Below, in pieces: positions 32,901 to 44,100 of a stretch of 64,000 bases of DNA. Origin of the DNA: Aradus depressus. Its lineage: Eukaryota; Arthropoda; Insecta; Hemiptera; Aradidae. The notes below the pieces were generated by a model. It made no database searches, had not been told where the DNA came from, and was given only the letters and a program-made list of their open reading frames with translations. The translations under genes were made by a program, and so were the position numbers. The DNA is taken from assembly GCA_963662175.1 (NCBI GenBank), contig OY759222.1:3082713-3146712 (forward strand), in the 5' to 3' direction. Within the stretch, counting starts at the first letter, position 1. Every line of letters begins with the position of its first letter.

Positions 32901-35258
32901 AACTCTTCCTCATTAGTGCAAGAAGTCTCCACTAAACATACTTTCGTGTTCGTTGTGTTGTGTGAAAGTACGATGGAACACAATCAGTTGAAGACTAAAA
33001 GGACATTGTTATTAGTATTATAAAGTATATTAAGGACAGATATTAAAATGTGCATAGTTCCACTGAGTGACTATAGTAGAGGTCATGGATTAAAGGAGCT
33101 GGGAGAGCCCCCTCTCTGCCAACGGTGTGGTTGAGGAGAGAAGGGGAGGGGAGAGATCATTGGTCAGGCCTTCCCCCACTCCTCTACACCCGTAACTCAT
33201 GACCTCTACAATACTACTTTCATTAGCTAATTTGAGCCCGTCATTGTAAAGTTTGTAACTCTCTGCTCGATGATTGGCTGATGAGGCCCATTGCAAGGAT
33301 GGAGTGCATACAGACTGTGCCACTTTAACCTTGTACCTGTACACAACGTGAGGTGACACTTCTTCCTGGAGGTTCGTCTCCTACTAGCAACTTATAAAAC
33401 ATTGGTGTCTGAGCTACTCATGATCGAATTTGTTTCCTTAACATATATTTTTCACAGGAACAAGAATGCCACATCCTATGGGGACTACTGGCTACCTCAA
33501 AGTTGAAGTTTTACCTATGTAATCTTGGGAAGACGGTAAAACAGAATTTATCAAGTTTTAGACTTTTTTTTAAAACCAATCAATAATTTAAGTGCAGAGT
33601 TTTTTGAACAAAACTTAAACAAGAAAGTTTGATAATATTGCCTCACTTTTCAAGGTTCAGGTATTTATGTTATATCTCGTAGAATAACTGTGCTCATTTT
33701 TATATCTATGCCAGCGCATTTCTCTGACAAACATTTGCGTAAAAAATCAATTATACTAATTTTATGGATTTATATAATTTTTACAATTTTACAAACAACT
33801 TCAATAAATCAGAAGGATATTTAAGAAATAAAATATTAAACACACAACGCCTTCTTGCTACTTTTACTGTACTTATCAATTGTTACACTGCTGTAGTTTC
33901 GCCTCACAGCATTATCTAGTGTACTGAACAGAGTTAGTTTCAGTGGTGGAGATAGGCTACGCTATATGTTCAATTTAATCACCTTTAAAATGAGCCCAAG
34001 TTAACCTCTCTTATTTAAAGAACGCGGGCAACATGTTCTTACACCTTTTCTTTTGTTGTTTAACATGGTATAAATTTCCCTTAAAATTCAGAATGATTGA
34101 TAAAATTTGTTACGTAGAAACTGCCCACTAACAAAAAATTATAATTTCTCTTTAAGAAAAAAAAATATAGTGGCAATAATAATAAACTATTCGTGAAACT
34201 CTTAATAAAATTGGAAGAAAGGTCTTGTTTTCAATTTTCAAAAAAGTGGTAACAGGTGGATTAGCAGCGCTGCCCTTTAGAACTGATCTGAAGGACAAAC
34301 GACACCAAGCTCCAGCCCGTCCTCCATTACCCACCACCATAAAACCAGCTTCCATATCACTTTTTTTCTCATTATTTTGACTTTTTGATGTTCCATATCC
34401 ATTTTTCATATATGAATGCAAGGAGAGCCTAAACTAAACGCAGTAGGTACACTTGAGAATGCTGTAAGTGATGAACCTGTATTGCTTTAGCTGCTGACCA
34501 ATATTGTGATAAATATTGACAAGTATTTGTTTATTATTTTTTGTCTTTCTGAAGATATGAATTTCTTCAAAAATCGTCGGTGAATCATCAGCATTGTACT
34601 TCCCCATCTCGAATCAACTAAGTTTTCTCTGCCTTTAAAATTTATCGACCAGTTTGACTAAAAATGCTTCTGAATCCTTTTGCTTATTTTCATGTCTATA
34701 AATTCATTACGTATCGGCGCAGTTACTAGAGTTTTTTTGTGTGTGTTAATCTGATACTAAAAGTGTTTTTGATTATTAATTATTTCATTCAAAATGAAAA
34801 TGAAAGTTACATATACTAGCGATTTCAAATAGAATTTTCAAAAAATTGAGTGAACCTTGGTATTATTGGGATAGTAGCAGCTTATGCTTAAAAATTGACA
34901 AATATTACAACTTTAAATAGAATTTTGACCCGAAAAATGTATAAGTAAAAATAAAAATTCAATATTTTATTGCCTGGCTCCCTCTGATTAAATAAATATG
35001 TTATACCGCCGGGTTACTGCAAAAAGTCAAGGCGCCCATTTTTGTATTTTTAAGAAATTATTATGTTTAAATTGATAAAATACTAAAAATAATTAAATGA
35101 AAATATAATTTTAGATACTCGAAAGTTGAAGTTTGAAATATATCTCAAATATCTTATAGCTATTCAAGCAATATTTATTGGTATCACAGATCACTAACTG
35201 TTATCGTATATATCCGTAACGTTAGTGTGTAATTCCTGTAACTACCTGAATAACTAAA
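32901..35258. other. Downstream of msh: possible 3' UTR and intergenic
   Basis: An inverted pair tagaggtcatg (about 33077) and catgacctcta (about 33198) brackets a purine-rich 100 bp. An R700 fragment lies on the minus strand at 34575-34735. No second gene is recognised. The position of the msh poly(A) site cannot be fixed. Confidence 0.45.
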
Positions 35259-36776
35259 GGGTACCTGCGTGTGTAACTCACCCTCAGCTGTTCTAGTTCA
35301 AAAAGGGTACCTGCGTGTGTAACTCACCCTCAGCTGTTCTAGTTCAAAAAGGGTACCTGCGTGTGTAACTCACCCTCAGCTGTTCTAGTTCAAAAAGGGT
35401 ACCTGCGTGTGTAACTCACCCTCAGCTGTTCTAGTTCAAAAAGGGTACCTGCGTGTGTAACTCACCCTCAGCTGTTCTAGTTCAAAAAGGGTACCTGCGT
35501 GTGTAACTCACCCTCAGCTGTTCTAGTTCAAAAAGGGTACCTGCGTGTGTAACTCACCCTCAGCTGTTCTAGTTCAAAAAGGGTACCTGCGTGTGTAACT
35601 CACCCTCAGCTGTTCTAGTTCAAAAAGGGTACCTGCGTGTGTAACTCACCCTCAGCTGTTCTAGTTCAAAAAGGGTACCTGCGTGTGTAACTCACCCTCA
35701 GCTGTTCTAGTTCAAAAAGGGTACCTGCGTGTGTAACTCACCCTCAGCTGTTCTAGTTCAAAAAGGGTACCTGCGTGTGTAACTCACCCTCAGCTGTTCT
35801 AGTTCAAAAAGGGTACCTGCGTGTGTAACTCACCCTCAGCTGTTCTAGTTCAAAAAGGGTACCTGCGCGTGTAACTCACCCTCAGCTGTTCTAGTTCAAA
35901 AAGGGTACCTGCGTGTGTAACTCACCCTCAGCTGTTCTAGTTCAAAAAGGGTACCTGCGTGTGTAACTCACCCTCAGCTGTTCTAGTTCAAAAAGGGTAC
36001 CTGCGTGTGTAACTCACCCTCAGCTGTTCTAGTTCAAAAAGGGTACCTGCGTGTGTAACTCACCCTCAGCTGTTCTAGTTCAAAAAGGGTACCTGCGTGT
36101 GTAACTCACCCTCAGCTGTTCTAGTTCAAAAAGGGTACCTGCGTGTGTAACTCACCCTCAGCTGTTCTAGTTCAAAAAGGGTACCTGCGTGTGTAACTCA
36201 CCCTCAGCTGTTCTAGTTCAAAAAGGGTACCTGCGTGTGTAACTCACCCTCAGCTGTTCTAGTTCAAAAAGGGTACCTGCGTGTGTAACTCACCCTCAGC
36301 TGTTCTAGTTCAAAAAGGGTACCTGCGTGTGTAACTCACCCTCAGCTGTTCTAGTTCAAAAAGGGTACCTGCGTGTGTAACTCACCCTCAGCTGTTCTAG
36401 TTCAAAAAGGGTACCTGCGTGTGTAACTCACCCTCAGCTGTTCTAGTTCAAAAAGGGTACCTGCGTGTGTAACTCACCCTCAGCTGTTCTAGTTCAAAAA
36501 GGGTACCTGCGTGTGTAACTCACCCTCAGCTGTTCTAGTTCAAAAAGGGTACCTGCGTGTGTAACTCACCCTCAGCTGTTCTAGTTCAAAAAGGGTACCT
36601 GCGTGTGTAACTCACCCTCAGATGTTCTAGTTCAAAAAGGGTACCTGCGTGTGTAACTCACCCTCAGCTGTTCTAGTTCAAAAAGGGTACCTGCGTGTGT
36701 AACTCACCCTCAGCTGTTCTAGTTCAAAAAGGGTACCTGCGTGTGTAACTCACCCTCAGCTGTTCTAGTTCAAAAA
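35259..36776 (+). repeat. 46-bp minisatellite, 33 copies
   Basis: The unit begins gggtacctgcgtgtgtaact, continues caccctcagctgttctag and ends ttcaaaaa. The span is exactly 33 x 46 bp. Almost all copies are identical; visible variants are gcgcgtg near 35867 and cagatg near 36619. Each unit has a KpnI-type ggtacc and an E-box CAGCTG. Confidence 0.98.
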
Positions 36777-38342
36777 AGTAACTCATGTTTCTCTTTCTCG
36801 TTGTCGTTTTTAACATTTTTTAAAAATTATTTTTCTAGTGTTTTAAGACTTTAAAGTCCCCTCAGACGATCGAGCTCATCTGAAGAAATGTTTCATGTGA
36901 TTAATTCGGTTTATTAAATTTTTACCTAGCTCTGACTTGGACACATCTTGGTCAAGTCTGTAAGAATGTCACAGCGGATCTCCTCCTGAGCTGTGTATCT
37001 TACCGCTTTGGCGACCAGAATACATTTTTTTTGCTTTTATATTTGTTGGCGGATACATTTTCTTTAATTACAAAATGGTTTTATGAGGAGGTTTTAATTA
37101 CTTTTTGTAAGAAAATGCTTAACTTAAAGGCTGACTTTCTTCGTTCCAGAACTCGATACCGAAATTTCATTGATATTTATTTTTCTTGAAGAAAATTTTT
37201 CACTGTGATCAATTTCTTAACCATTTTGGAGTTATTAAGCAAAACAAGTTAAAAAAAACACTTGTTGCGCCATCTAGCTGTCAAATCTAATTCAGACATA
37301 TTTTATAACACTTTTGAGATTCCAAATAATACACGTTTTTGTTTCATCTCAAATATACATAGAACGCGCGAAAAACAATACTCTTCTCTTTTAAAGTAAA
37401 AAGTGCGACATTATGTCTTCAATTATTATAAAAAATGTTAGTGCAAAATTATTTTTATTCAAATACATATGTCGAGTTTTGTGTGTTGAAATTCCCATTT
37501 GCCAGACAAAATATCACATTTAAAGCCACAAAAGTAGTGAAGAAGCCACTTTAAGCATCTTTACAATTCACTTCATTCTTTGAGAATTATTCTATTTATT
37601 TATTACCACTTTTCTTGTCATTTATTATAAATATTTTCTTGTAAAACTTGTCCTGTTCTTTTTAAAAATTATATTGAACACTTGTCAACAAAGTATTTTG
37701 TATATAATCTAATAAATACTCTGTAAAAATAAAAATATTAATTAATTTCTGTATTCATCTTACTATTTTATTAAATACATTTTTAAAAGTGCCATTTTCC
37801 TTTTTCTTACGAAAATAAGAAAATGATAATATCTTCTATTGTATAGACTGACATGAAAAAGAAATTCTTTTGTATTTATTATTTATTATGTCTCCTTCTC
37901 AATGGATCTATGTACTTAAACTATTGTAAATATATTTTATATAATAAGGACTATTAAATATATAAAAAAACTAAGTAATAACTTTGTGAAGTCAAAGAGC
38001 TGTAACAGTTATTCTGTTTCACTGAACTTATTGTGATGTACTTATGTATGTAGTTTATGATATTGTATTATTAATTGTACATACTTGAGAAGAAAGAGCC
38101 TGTATTTAATTATAGTAAGTATTACATATACATATATATTGATTGTATAGATAAATGTGAAATATTTAAAAAATCGTATTATAAATGTATATTAAAAGTT
38201 ACTTATATTATATTTTTATTATTTTTTATTTAAATTTTCCTGAATCCTGGAGTATAATATATATATTATAATACAATAATACAAAATTATTGTAATAATA
38301 CACATAAGGAATGGTGTGGATTAGATACCTGATTGTAAATCA
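36777..38342. other. AT-rich DNA downstream of msh
   Basis: It is very AT-rich with many TGTAAATA/TGTATA words and AATAAA-like signals (for example about 37711). It could be a long 3' UTR, but no decisive signal separates it from intergenic DNA. Confidence 0.4.
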
Positions 38343-38584
38343 TCTTAGTTATTGAGATTCATGCTCGGGCTTTAACTATGAAGTTATGTCGTCTTCTACC
38401 AGAGCGAACATAGGACCCGACGCAACAGTGAGAACCCTAAATCTTGCCTATATATAATTTTAATTACTCAGAATAGGGCTATTTAACCTGAAGTCGTACA
38501 GGCTCGGCACCATCGCTTAACGTCCCAACCGGAGAACGGCGATAAAAACCGGCCGGGTTTCGAACCCGCGTTCTTGAGCTCAAG
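38343..38584 (-). mobile_element. SINE-A copy, internally deleted
   Basis: It has the tail end gttattgagattcatgctcg, the middle 'catcgcttaacgtcccaacc', and a B-box complement with ggtttcgaacccgcgttctt at right. Confidence 0.8.
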
Positions 38585-38699
38585 TAAATCAAAAGTAAAT
38601 CATCTTGTGTTCCTATAGTATCTTCAATTATTTGTGAAGAGCATCAACCCAATGTTGCCATATTTCTCTTCTATTTCAGCCGCCATCAATTAAGGCAAA

Positions 38700-39130
38700 A
38701 TAAAAAAAAAAATTGATAACTATACAATCTTGATAAACAAAGAAAAAAATATTGAAAGACAAAGAATTATTACATAGTATTGCTAAACAAAAGAAGGAAA
38801 GAAAGAAAAAAAATTGATAACTATACAATCTTGATAAACAAAGAAAAAAATATTGAAAGACATAGAAGTATTACATAGTCTTGCTAAAAAACGAAGAAAA
38901 AAGAGATAAATATACATATATGTATATGGTAAACATATTATCTTACTTAAAAAAAAAAAATAACAATAAATATACAATCTTGCTAAAAAATTTAAAAAAA
39001 AACCGGTTGTACAATCTTGGAAATGGAAGTATTGTACAATAAAGAAAGAAAAAATAAATAAAAATAACTGACATATATACAATCTTGCTAAAAAAAGAAA
39101 TGTGTAAAATAAAATTAAAATAACTGATAA
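38700..39130 (+). repeat. A-rich degenerate tandem repeat
   Basis: A segment of about 103 bp (ttgataactatacaatcttg ... attacatag, ttgctaaa) occurs at 38710 and 38815 and decays further to 39130 with recurring 'tacaatcttgctaaaaaa'. Confidence 0.7.
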
Positions 39131-39555
39131 ATATACAATAATTTATTTAAATAAATAAAAGGAATACAACAAAAAAGAATCATGAGGTGCGCAAACAGTC
39201 TGAAAGGAGAGTTTGCGCACACTTTAAGGGACAAGTTAATGTTTTTTTTCTCTTTCCCAGGGTGAGTCCATTAGGCCGTAACTAATTTTCCTTTTACGGA
39301 AATTAGCGTACAAATGTACCAACCCTAAAGGACTTAGTAGGCAGCACGCCTCGTGTCCCTTCTCGTTAGAATAAGGTCCAAGTATGTTATTTGATTTGAT
39401 TCCTCCCTTCTGGTCATATGAAGACAGTCATAAATCGATGGGACAAAAATAATAGGGTTAACAGAAAATATTAAGGAAAATAAATACAGACTGTAAGAAT
39501 AAGCGAAGAAACTGTGGAAGGAAAAATGTTGTTTAGTTAATTTGTAATGTGTATA
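39131..39555. other. Intergenic, no recognised gene
   Basis: A short inverted pair tgcgcaaac / gtttgcgcac lies at 39188-39220. Nothing else was recognised. Confidence 0.4.
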
Positions 39556-39557
39556 CT

Positions 39558-39752
39558 GATATAGACTACTGAGTTCAAGATTGCGGGTTCGAAACGCGGC
39601 CGTTTTTTTATTAAGCCTGTACGATGTCAGCATGATGACTCCTAATATCAGCAACTTAGGACTCCCACAGTAGAGTCGGGCTCATGTCCACCAGAGCGAC
39701 AAAAGAGCGCTCTGGTAGTAGGCGTTATGACCTTGTAGTTAAGGATCGGGCT
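39558..39752 (+). mobile_element. SINE-A copy, internally deleted
   Basis: It has ctgagttcaagattgcgggt and ttcgaaac (B box), then 'aagcctgtacgatgtcag', 'aggactcccacagtagagtc' and gctctggtagtaggcg. Confidence 0.75.
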
Positions 39753-40162
39753 TGATGGACTGGAAATGTCTGGAAGGTCCACAAGTGATGACTTGATCTA
39801 AAACAATATTTTAAATCAATAACAACATTAAAATAAAACAGATTCTCTGGGATGAAACTAAAGGCGATTTTTTCCTAATATGGTTCATGGTGACCAGAAG
39901 AAGGGACGTGGAAGTGTCTCAAAATATTGTCTAACGAAAAAAAGAAGACACCTCTGGAAAAAAATGCTGGAAAAAATCTACTTGACTTTTTTCAAATTCA
40001 AAAGGACCGAAACAAGATATTTGATTGAAAATAAAGAAATAATATCTGAGTAAAGTCAATAAATCGATTATAAAATAAACAATTTTTTTTTATTATTAAA
40101 TTCTTTATTTTGAATATTTACAATCGGTAAAAACCATAAGTAAATTTGATGAATGACAAAAC
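39753..40162. other. Intergenic, AT-rich
   Basis: No recognisable feature was seen. Confidence 0.4.
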
Positions 40163-40194
40163 ATTGAGGGTCAGTCAAAGATGGAAGAAAACAC

Positions 40195-40248
40195 TATTCA
40201 GATGCCAACGTTTCGATATATTTTATATCATCATCAGGGCTATGAATA
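40195..40248 (-). ncRNA. Hammerhead ribozyme-like motif (left arm)
   Basis: This is the mirror of the right-arm motif. On the minus strand CUGAUGA is at 40237-40231, followed by the same GATATA/TATATC helix II, GAAACGUU and the GCC/GGC plus TATTC/GAATA helix I. Confidence 0.75.
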
Positions 40249-40325
40249 AGCAGGGTTGGGGAGAAGACATGTACACTGGGTGGAGTCGTACATTGCAATG
40301 AAAATGTCTTCTCCCCAACCCTGCT

Positions 40326-40379
40326 TATTCATAGCCCTGATGATGATATAAAATATATCGAAACGTTGGCATTTGAATA
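40326..40379 (+). ncRNA. Hammerhead ribozyme-like motif (right arm)
   Basis: CUGAUGA lies at 40337-40343. After one extra U, helix II is GATATA (40345-40350) with TATATC (40354-40359) and an AAA loop. GAAA follows at 40360-40363, a self-complementary ACGU at 40363-40366 could form helix III (probably between two copies), and U40367 sits at the cleavage position. Helix I pairs GCC (40334-40336) with GGC (40368-40370) and, beyond an ATA/ATTT internal loop, TATTC (40326-40330) with GAATA (40375-40379). All canonical core bases are present. The extra base before helix II and the short helix III are the weak points. Confidence 0.75.
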
Positions 40380-40439
40380 GTGTTTTCTTCCATCTTTGAC
40401 TGTCCCTCAATATCCCTACATTTAGAATCTACAGTCGCT

Positions 40440-40896
40440 AATCAACATTACATTAAACATTGAATAAAAAAAAAAATATATTAAAAAATATATACCTACA
40501 TCGAAGCTTATAAAAACTGAAACTATGAAAAAAAAAAAAATAGGTAAAAAAAAAATTATATATAATGAAGTAATAATGGTCTTTATGCAAATAATATAAT
40601 ATATTCTAAACAAAGAGGAAATATTAAATAAATAATAATAAACATAAACATAAAACAATAATAATAAAGATAAAATAAAATAAACATGAAAGTCCTTCAA
40701 CTGGAGACCCCTCGAAACACCCCACCCCCATCCCTGCAGCTTAATGGGGGCAGGGGAGGCCGCGGGGGCCGAGTGATCCCCCCTGCCAATCACTGTCCAG
40801 CAGTGGAGGCATCTCCAGAAGGAAAGGAGAGTTGAAGGTAAGAGGATTACATGAGGGGAGAATCTGGCCATCACCGGTACTCCCTAAATATTTTTA
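40440..40896 (-). other. Probable LINE 3' UTR
   Basis: This is the stretch following the Jockey-like stop codon on the minus strand: GC-rich first (40690-40890), then T-rich on the minus strand. The 150-codon frame 40422-40874 across it is probably spurious. Confidence 0.4.
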
Positions 40897-41160
40897 CTAC
40901 AGTAGCAGGTCTATCGGCCAGCGCCGCCTCAGTCTTCGGGGAGGATTATCTGGAAGGAAATGGGATGACAAGAGTCGGGCAATTGGATTGACATGAGAAG
41001 AAAGGTTAGAGTGGAATTTGGAGAAGCGGGACTTGATGAGGTCAATAACATAGGGGATTTTGAGGTCATTATGGAGGGTAAGGTTGGACACATAGAAGAG
41101 AGCATCGACAATAGTGGAAGGACTGGATACGCTTGATGTTAGATGGCTTAGCCTTCGAAT
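40897..41160 (-). pseudogene. Jockey-like LINE, C-terminus of the reverse transcriptase ORF
   Basis: The minus strand reads PSNIKRIQSF near 41120-41150. In the next frame it reads IVDALFYVSNLTLHNDLKIP followed by YVIDLIKSRFSKFH, then NPIARLLSSHFLPDN and PRRLRRRWPIDLL before a stop at 40897. The motifs YVSN-LHNDLKIP, NP.A..L and RRLRRRWP.DL are the signature tail of Jockey-clade LINE ORF2. Only about 65 codons are continuous, and a frame change separates the upstream motif. The 3' UTR probably continues to about 40440. The copy is heavily 5'-truncated. Confidence 0.8.
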
Positions 41161-41740
41161 ATTGAGGTAACAAAATGGAACTTGTCCTGGACCATTCTAA
41201 ATGAACAATGAATACAAAAAAAAAAAAAAATGGTTCAGTTCGTAATCATATCACAAAACAGTTTATTTGTAGGTGATGGCCTTCATTGACATTTTTGCCA
41301 ATTACCATCCTATTTAACATGACATTAGAGAGAGCCATTAGCATATTTAGGACAAAGACAAATAACAATAACTGCCATAATTATCCATTAGAAGGAACAT
41401 TTAAATAATTAGCAAACTACAATGGATAACAGAATTTAACAAGACAATAATTACTAGGTATTATTTGGACAAAATTTGAATATGTGATTGGGTAAGAATT
41501 TTTGCCAATAGTAACGCAATGTTTGAGGTAGACATACTGGGTGGGATGGTGTGGAAGTCTAGGGACCTAAGCATCCAATGCTCTTATCCATTTCCTGCAA
41601 GCTCTACTGTGGGAGTCTTAAATTTTGCTTTGAAGCCAATCGACTTAGGGCTTAGGCCAAAGGAATAAAAATACTTTTTCTCGCTGAAAAGTTGGGTTTT
41701 TGGGCACATGACGTTTTACATTAACAGCGACGATTATTAC
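41161..41740. other. Intergenic with LINE and SINE scraps
   Basis: A LINE 3'-terminal block (tagggacctaagcatccaat) lies at about 41560-41595, minus. No gene was seen. Confidence 0.45.
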
Positions 41741-41741
41741 C

Positions 41742-42475
41742 TCCCCAGCTATACGATGTATAGGGGAAGTTATGTAATCGGTCAAAAAAAAGACCTCTTT
41801 CTGTGAAAACGATAGTTTCCGATAGAATGAATGTGTCGACAAGAAATTTTCTATGTGAATCCAGAACCTCTAAGTCCTAACACCTATTGATTTTCTTCTA
41901 AATGGACTAAAGGGAAGTAGGAGGCTTAACACAAAAAGTCTAACTGACTTTGTAATGAATATATCGACATGAAATTTTATATTTAAATTCAAAACCTCCA
42001 GGTTTTATACACTGCGTGGTGTCGGAAGGTCGGAAAATATGTATGATATCACAAAATATCATATGTGAATTTAAAATTCCATAATGACGACACTTATTAT
42101 TTTTCCTCGAAATCGGCAGAAGGGGAGGGGGATCAGAGGGTGTGCTCAACTCAAAACCCCCAATAACTGCCGATGTAATGAATATATCGACATGAAATTA
42201 TATATTTAAATTCAAGAACTCATAAGGATGGGACCTATTAATTTTCAGGGAAATCGGTCGAAGGGAGGGAGGGGATCAGAGAAGAGCCTTGACTTAAATA
42301 CCTCAATAACTGCCGATCTAATGAATGTATCGACACAAAATTTATCACAAGGAATCAAAAGCCACTATGTAAATCAAATATTGAATTTTAGTCCAAACGT
42401 TGGATTGGCTTTGGAGGAAGAGCGGAAACATCATTAATTGGAGCTGGGGAAGTATATATCTGGTGATTCAAAGAG
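41742..42475 (+). repeat. R700 repeat, reference full-length copy
   Basis: It begins ccccagctatacgatgtata and ggggaagttatgtaatcgg and ends ttggagctggggaagtatat. The terminal words CCCCAGCT and AGCTGGGG are inverted copies. Inside, three degenerate units share 'taactg.c..tgtaatgaat' and 'atatcgacatgaaatt' at about 41938, 42160 and 42305. It has no coding capacity. Confidence 0.8.
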
Positions 42476-42479
42476 TTTT

Positions 42480-42945
42480 TTTCCAATTTATGCGGTGGAA
42501 AGTCAGAGACACATTTGACTACCAGAGATAGCATTATACAATATTTTGTATCAGTTTTTCATCTATACCTTTCTGATTATATAATTACTGTTAATTAACC
42601 TATAAGGACATAAATGTTAGGTTAAAGTGTGTTTATGGCTTATATAAATACATAAATACATTGTGAAGATACACCGCCGGTTTGACAAGATAATGTTTTC
42701 TCATTACAGTCGGATCAGGAACTCTGCCTATTGGTGAGTTCCTATATGGTAATAAATATGCTTTCATTGGACATCTCTCCTGCTTCTAACAGTTGGGAGA
42801 ACAATTGGGCACGAATAGGAAATGGAGGGTTGTTATATAACAATCTGTTATTTTTTTAAATTGTTATTGTCTTCTAACAGTAGCAGACTGCAACTTAAAT
42901 TAAAAAAATAACAGTATCAGTAACCGGAAAGAAGATTAACAGTTT
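42480..42945. other. Intergenic, AT-rich
   Basis: No recognisable feature was seen. Confidence 0.4.
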
Positions 42946-42948
42946 GGT

Positions 42949-43292
42949 TAGGTTAGGTTTTATGACTCATGCCCGGGCTTTAACTACGAGGTCATATCGC
43001 CTACTACCAGAGCGCTCTTTCGTCACTCTGGTGGACATGAGCCCGACTCTATTGTGGGAGTCCTAAATTTTGCCTACCCTAAATTTTTATTCATCTAGGG
43101 TAGGGGTCTTTAACGAGTACCTGACATCGTACAGGCTCGGGACCATCGCTTAACGTCCCATCCGAAGGACGGCGTGCTTAAGTTTATTTTACCTCCCAGA
43201 TAAAATAAACGAAGGGCCTCGGTCGGGCTACGAACCCACAACCTTGAGCTCAGAAGTCAAGCACGCATACCACTGAGCTACCGGCGCCCTCT
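42949..43292 (-). mobile_element. SINE-A, full-length copy with (TTAGG)n tail
   Basis: On the plus strand it runs from gttaggttaggttttatgac and tcatgcccgggctttaacta through accatcgcttaacgtcccat to the tRNA-like head cactgagctaccggcgccct. It is one of the least degraded copies and a good reference for the family. Confidence 0.93.
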
Positions 43293-43494
43293 AAATATTA
43301 ACAGTTTGTTTTCACAATTAAAATACATAAGAGTATTCCTCTCTTCTGTTACTGATTTGTTATCTGTTGTACTGTTACACAAAGCCAATCCAACTGTTAT
43401 TCTGCTACTTGATATGCTGTTATTCAGTGAACAAACTTCTTACATAATCAAAATGAATTATTATGGGGATAATTATTTATTGGGGATATAATTA

Positions 43495-44100
43495 TTTTGG
43501 GGAATTAGGAGGAAGGGTTAACAAAGAAGCTATAATAACTGCCATTGTAATAATTGTGTTGACACAATATTTAATATGTAAATTCAAAGCTCTATAATGA
43601 CGACACCTATTGAGTTTCCGCGGAATTGACTGAAGGGAAGACGGATCAGAAGAGATTCTCAACCTCAATAACTGCCGATGTAATTCAATATATGGACCTA
43701 ACATTTATTACTAGGATATATTATATATATACCTAACTAGGGACCTAAGCATCCAGTGCTCTTATCCCTTCCCTGGAAGCGCTGGACTTTCACCTTATTT
43801 TGTTACCTGTATGTTTACACTACCTAAACCAAGTCCTTCATGAAGTGCTCAGTCTCCCAGTTTCCTTAATGAACCTGAGAATGCTCCCGTGGTCTTAATC
43901 TTCTAAAATCCTCCTCCGTGATCAAATCTTGACCGTGGAGAAAGATGTGGAATCTCGTTCGCGCGTATACCCAGGAAGTGTGCCGCCGTTTCATCTTATT
44001 CCCCAGATGGGACTGTCCAGACACTAGCTAAGTCAAACATTGAGTTTTAGCCCAAACGATCGATTGACTTTGGAGGGAGAGTGGAAACGTTGAAAAACGT
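43495..44100 (+). repeat. R700 repeat interrupted by a LINE 3' end
   Basis: Blocks 'aactgccattgtaataattg', gacgacacctattgagtttc and aactgccgatgtaattc run to about 43720. The copy resumes at 44022 with agctaagtcaaacattgagt and tttggagggagagtggaaac. The LINE fragment 43734-44020 lies between. Confidence 0.7.
43734..44020 (-). pseudogene. RNase-H-type LINE, 3' end of ORF2
   Basis: On the minus strand CPIWG is followed by DETAAHFLGIRANEIPHL. This matches the CP.CG...ETA.HFLG.C zinc-knuckle segment downstream of RNase H in I/R1/Jockey-type LINEs. Further on it reads ILRFIKETGRLSTS-stop (complement of 43838-43882), the usual C-terminal helix, and then a 3' UTR ending at gcttaggtccctag. Frame changes are present. 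Shorter copies share this 3' end at 15339, 31554, 41560 and 59340, so it is a multi-copy, 5'-truncating family. Confidence 0.72.

Larger units (their letters stand above)
40163..40411. mobile_element. 249-bp palindromic element with two mirrored hammerhead motifs
   Basis: The left arm (attgagggtcagtcaaagat ...) is mirrored by the right arm (... atctttgactgtccctcaat) almost base for base, with about 40 unpaired bases at the centre (40266-40305). Each arm carries a complete hammerhead-like core, one on each strand. It has no open frame. The arrangement resembles paired inverted terminal repeats of a retroelement that has lost its coding part. Confidence 0.85.

Noticed and set aside
35259..36776. 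CRISPR-like regular repeat array
   Set aside because: The 46-bp units are directly adjacent with no unique spacers, and the genome is eukaryotic; it is a minisatellite.
40422..40874. 150-codon minus-strand frame with hydrophobic C-terminus
   Set aside because: It lies in the probable 3' UTR of the Jockey-like LINE; the hydrophobic part is produced by A/T-rich repeats.
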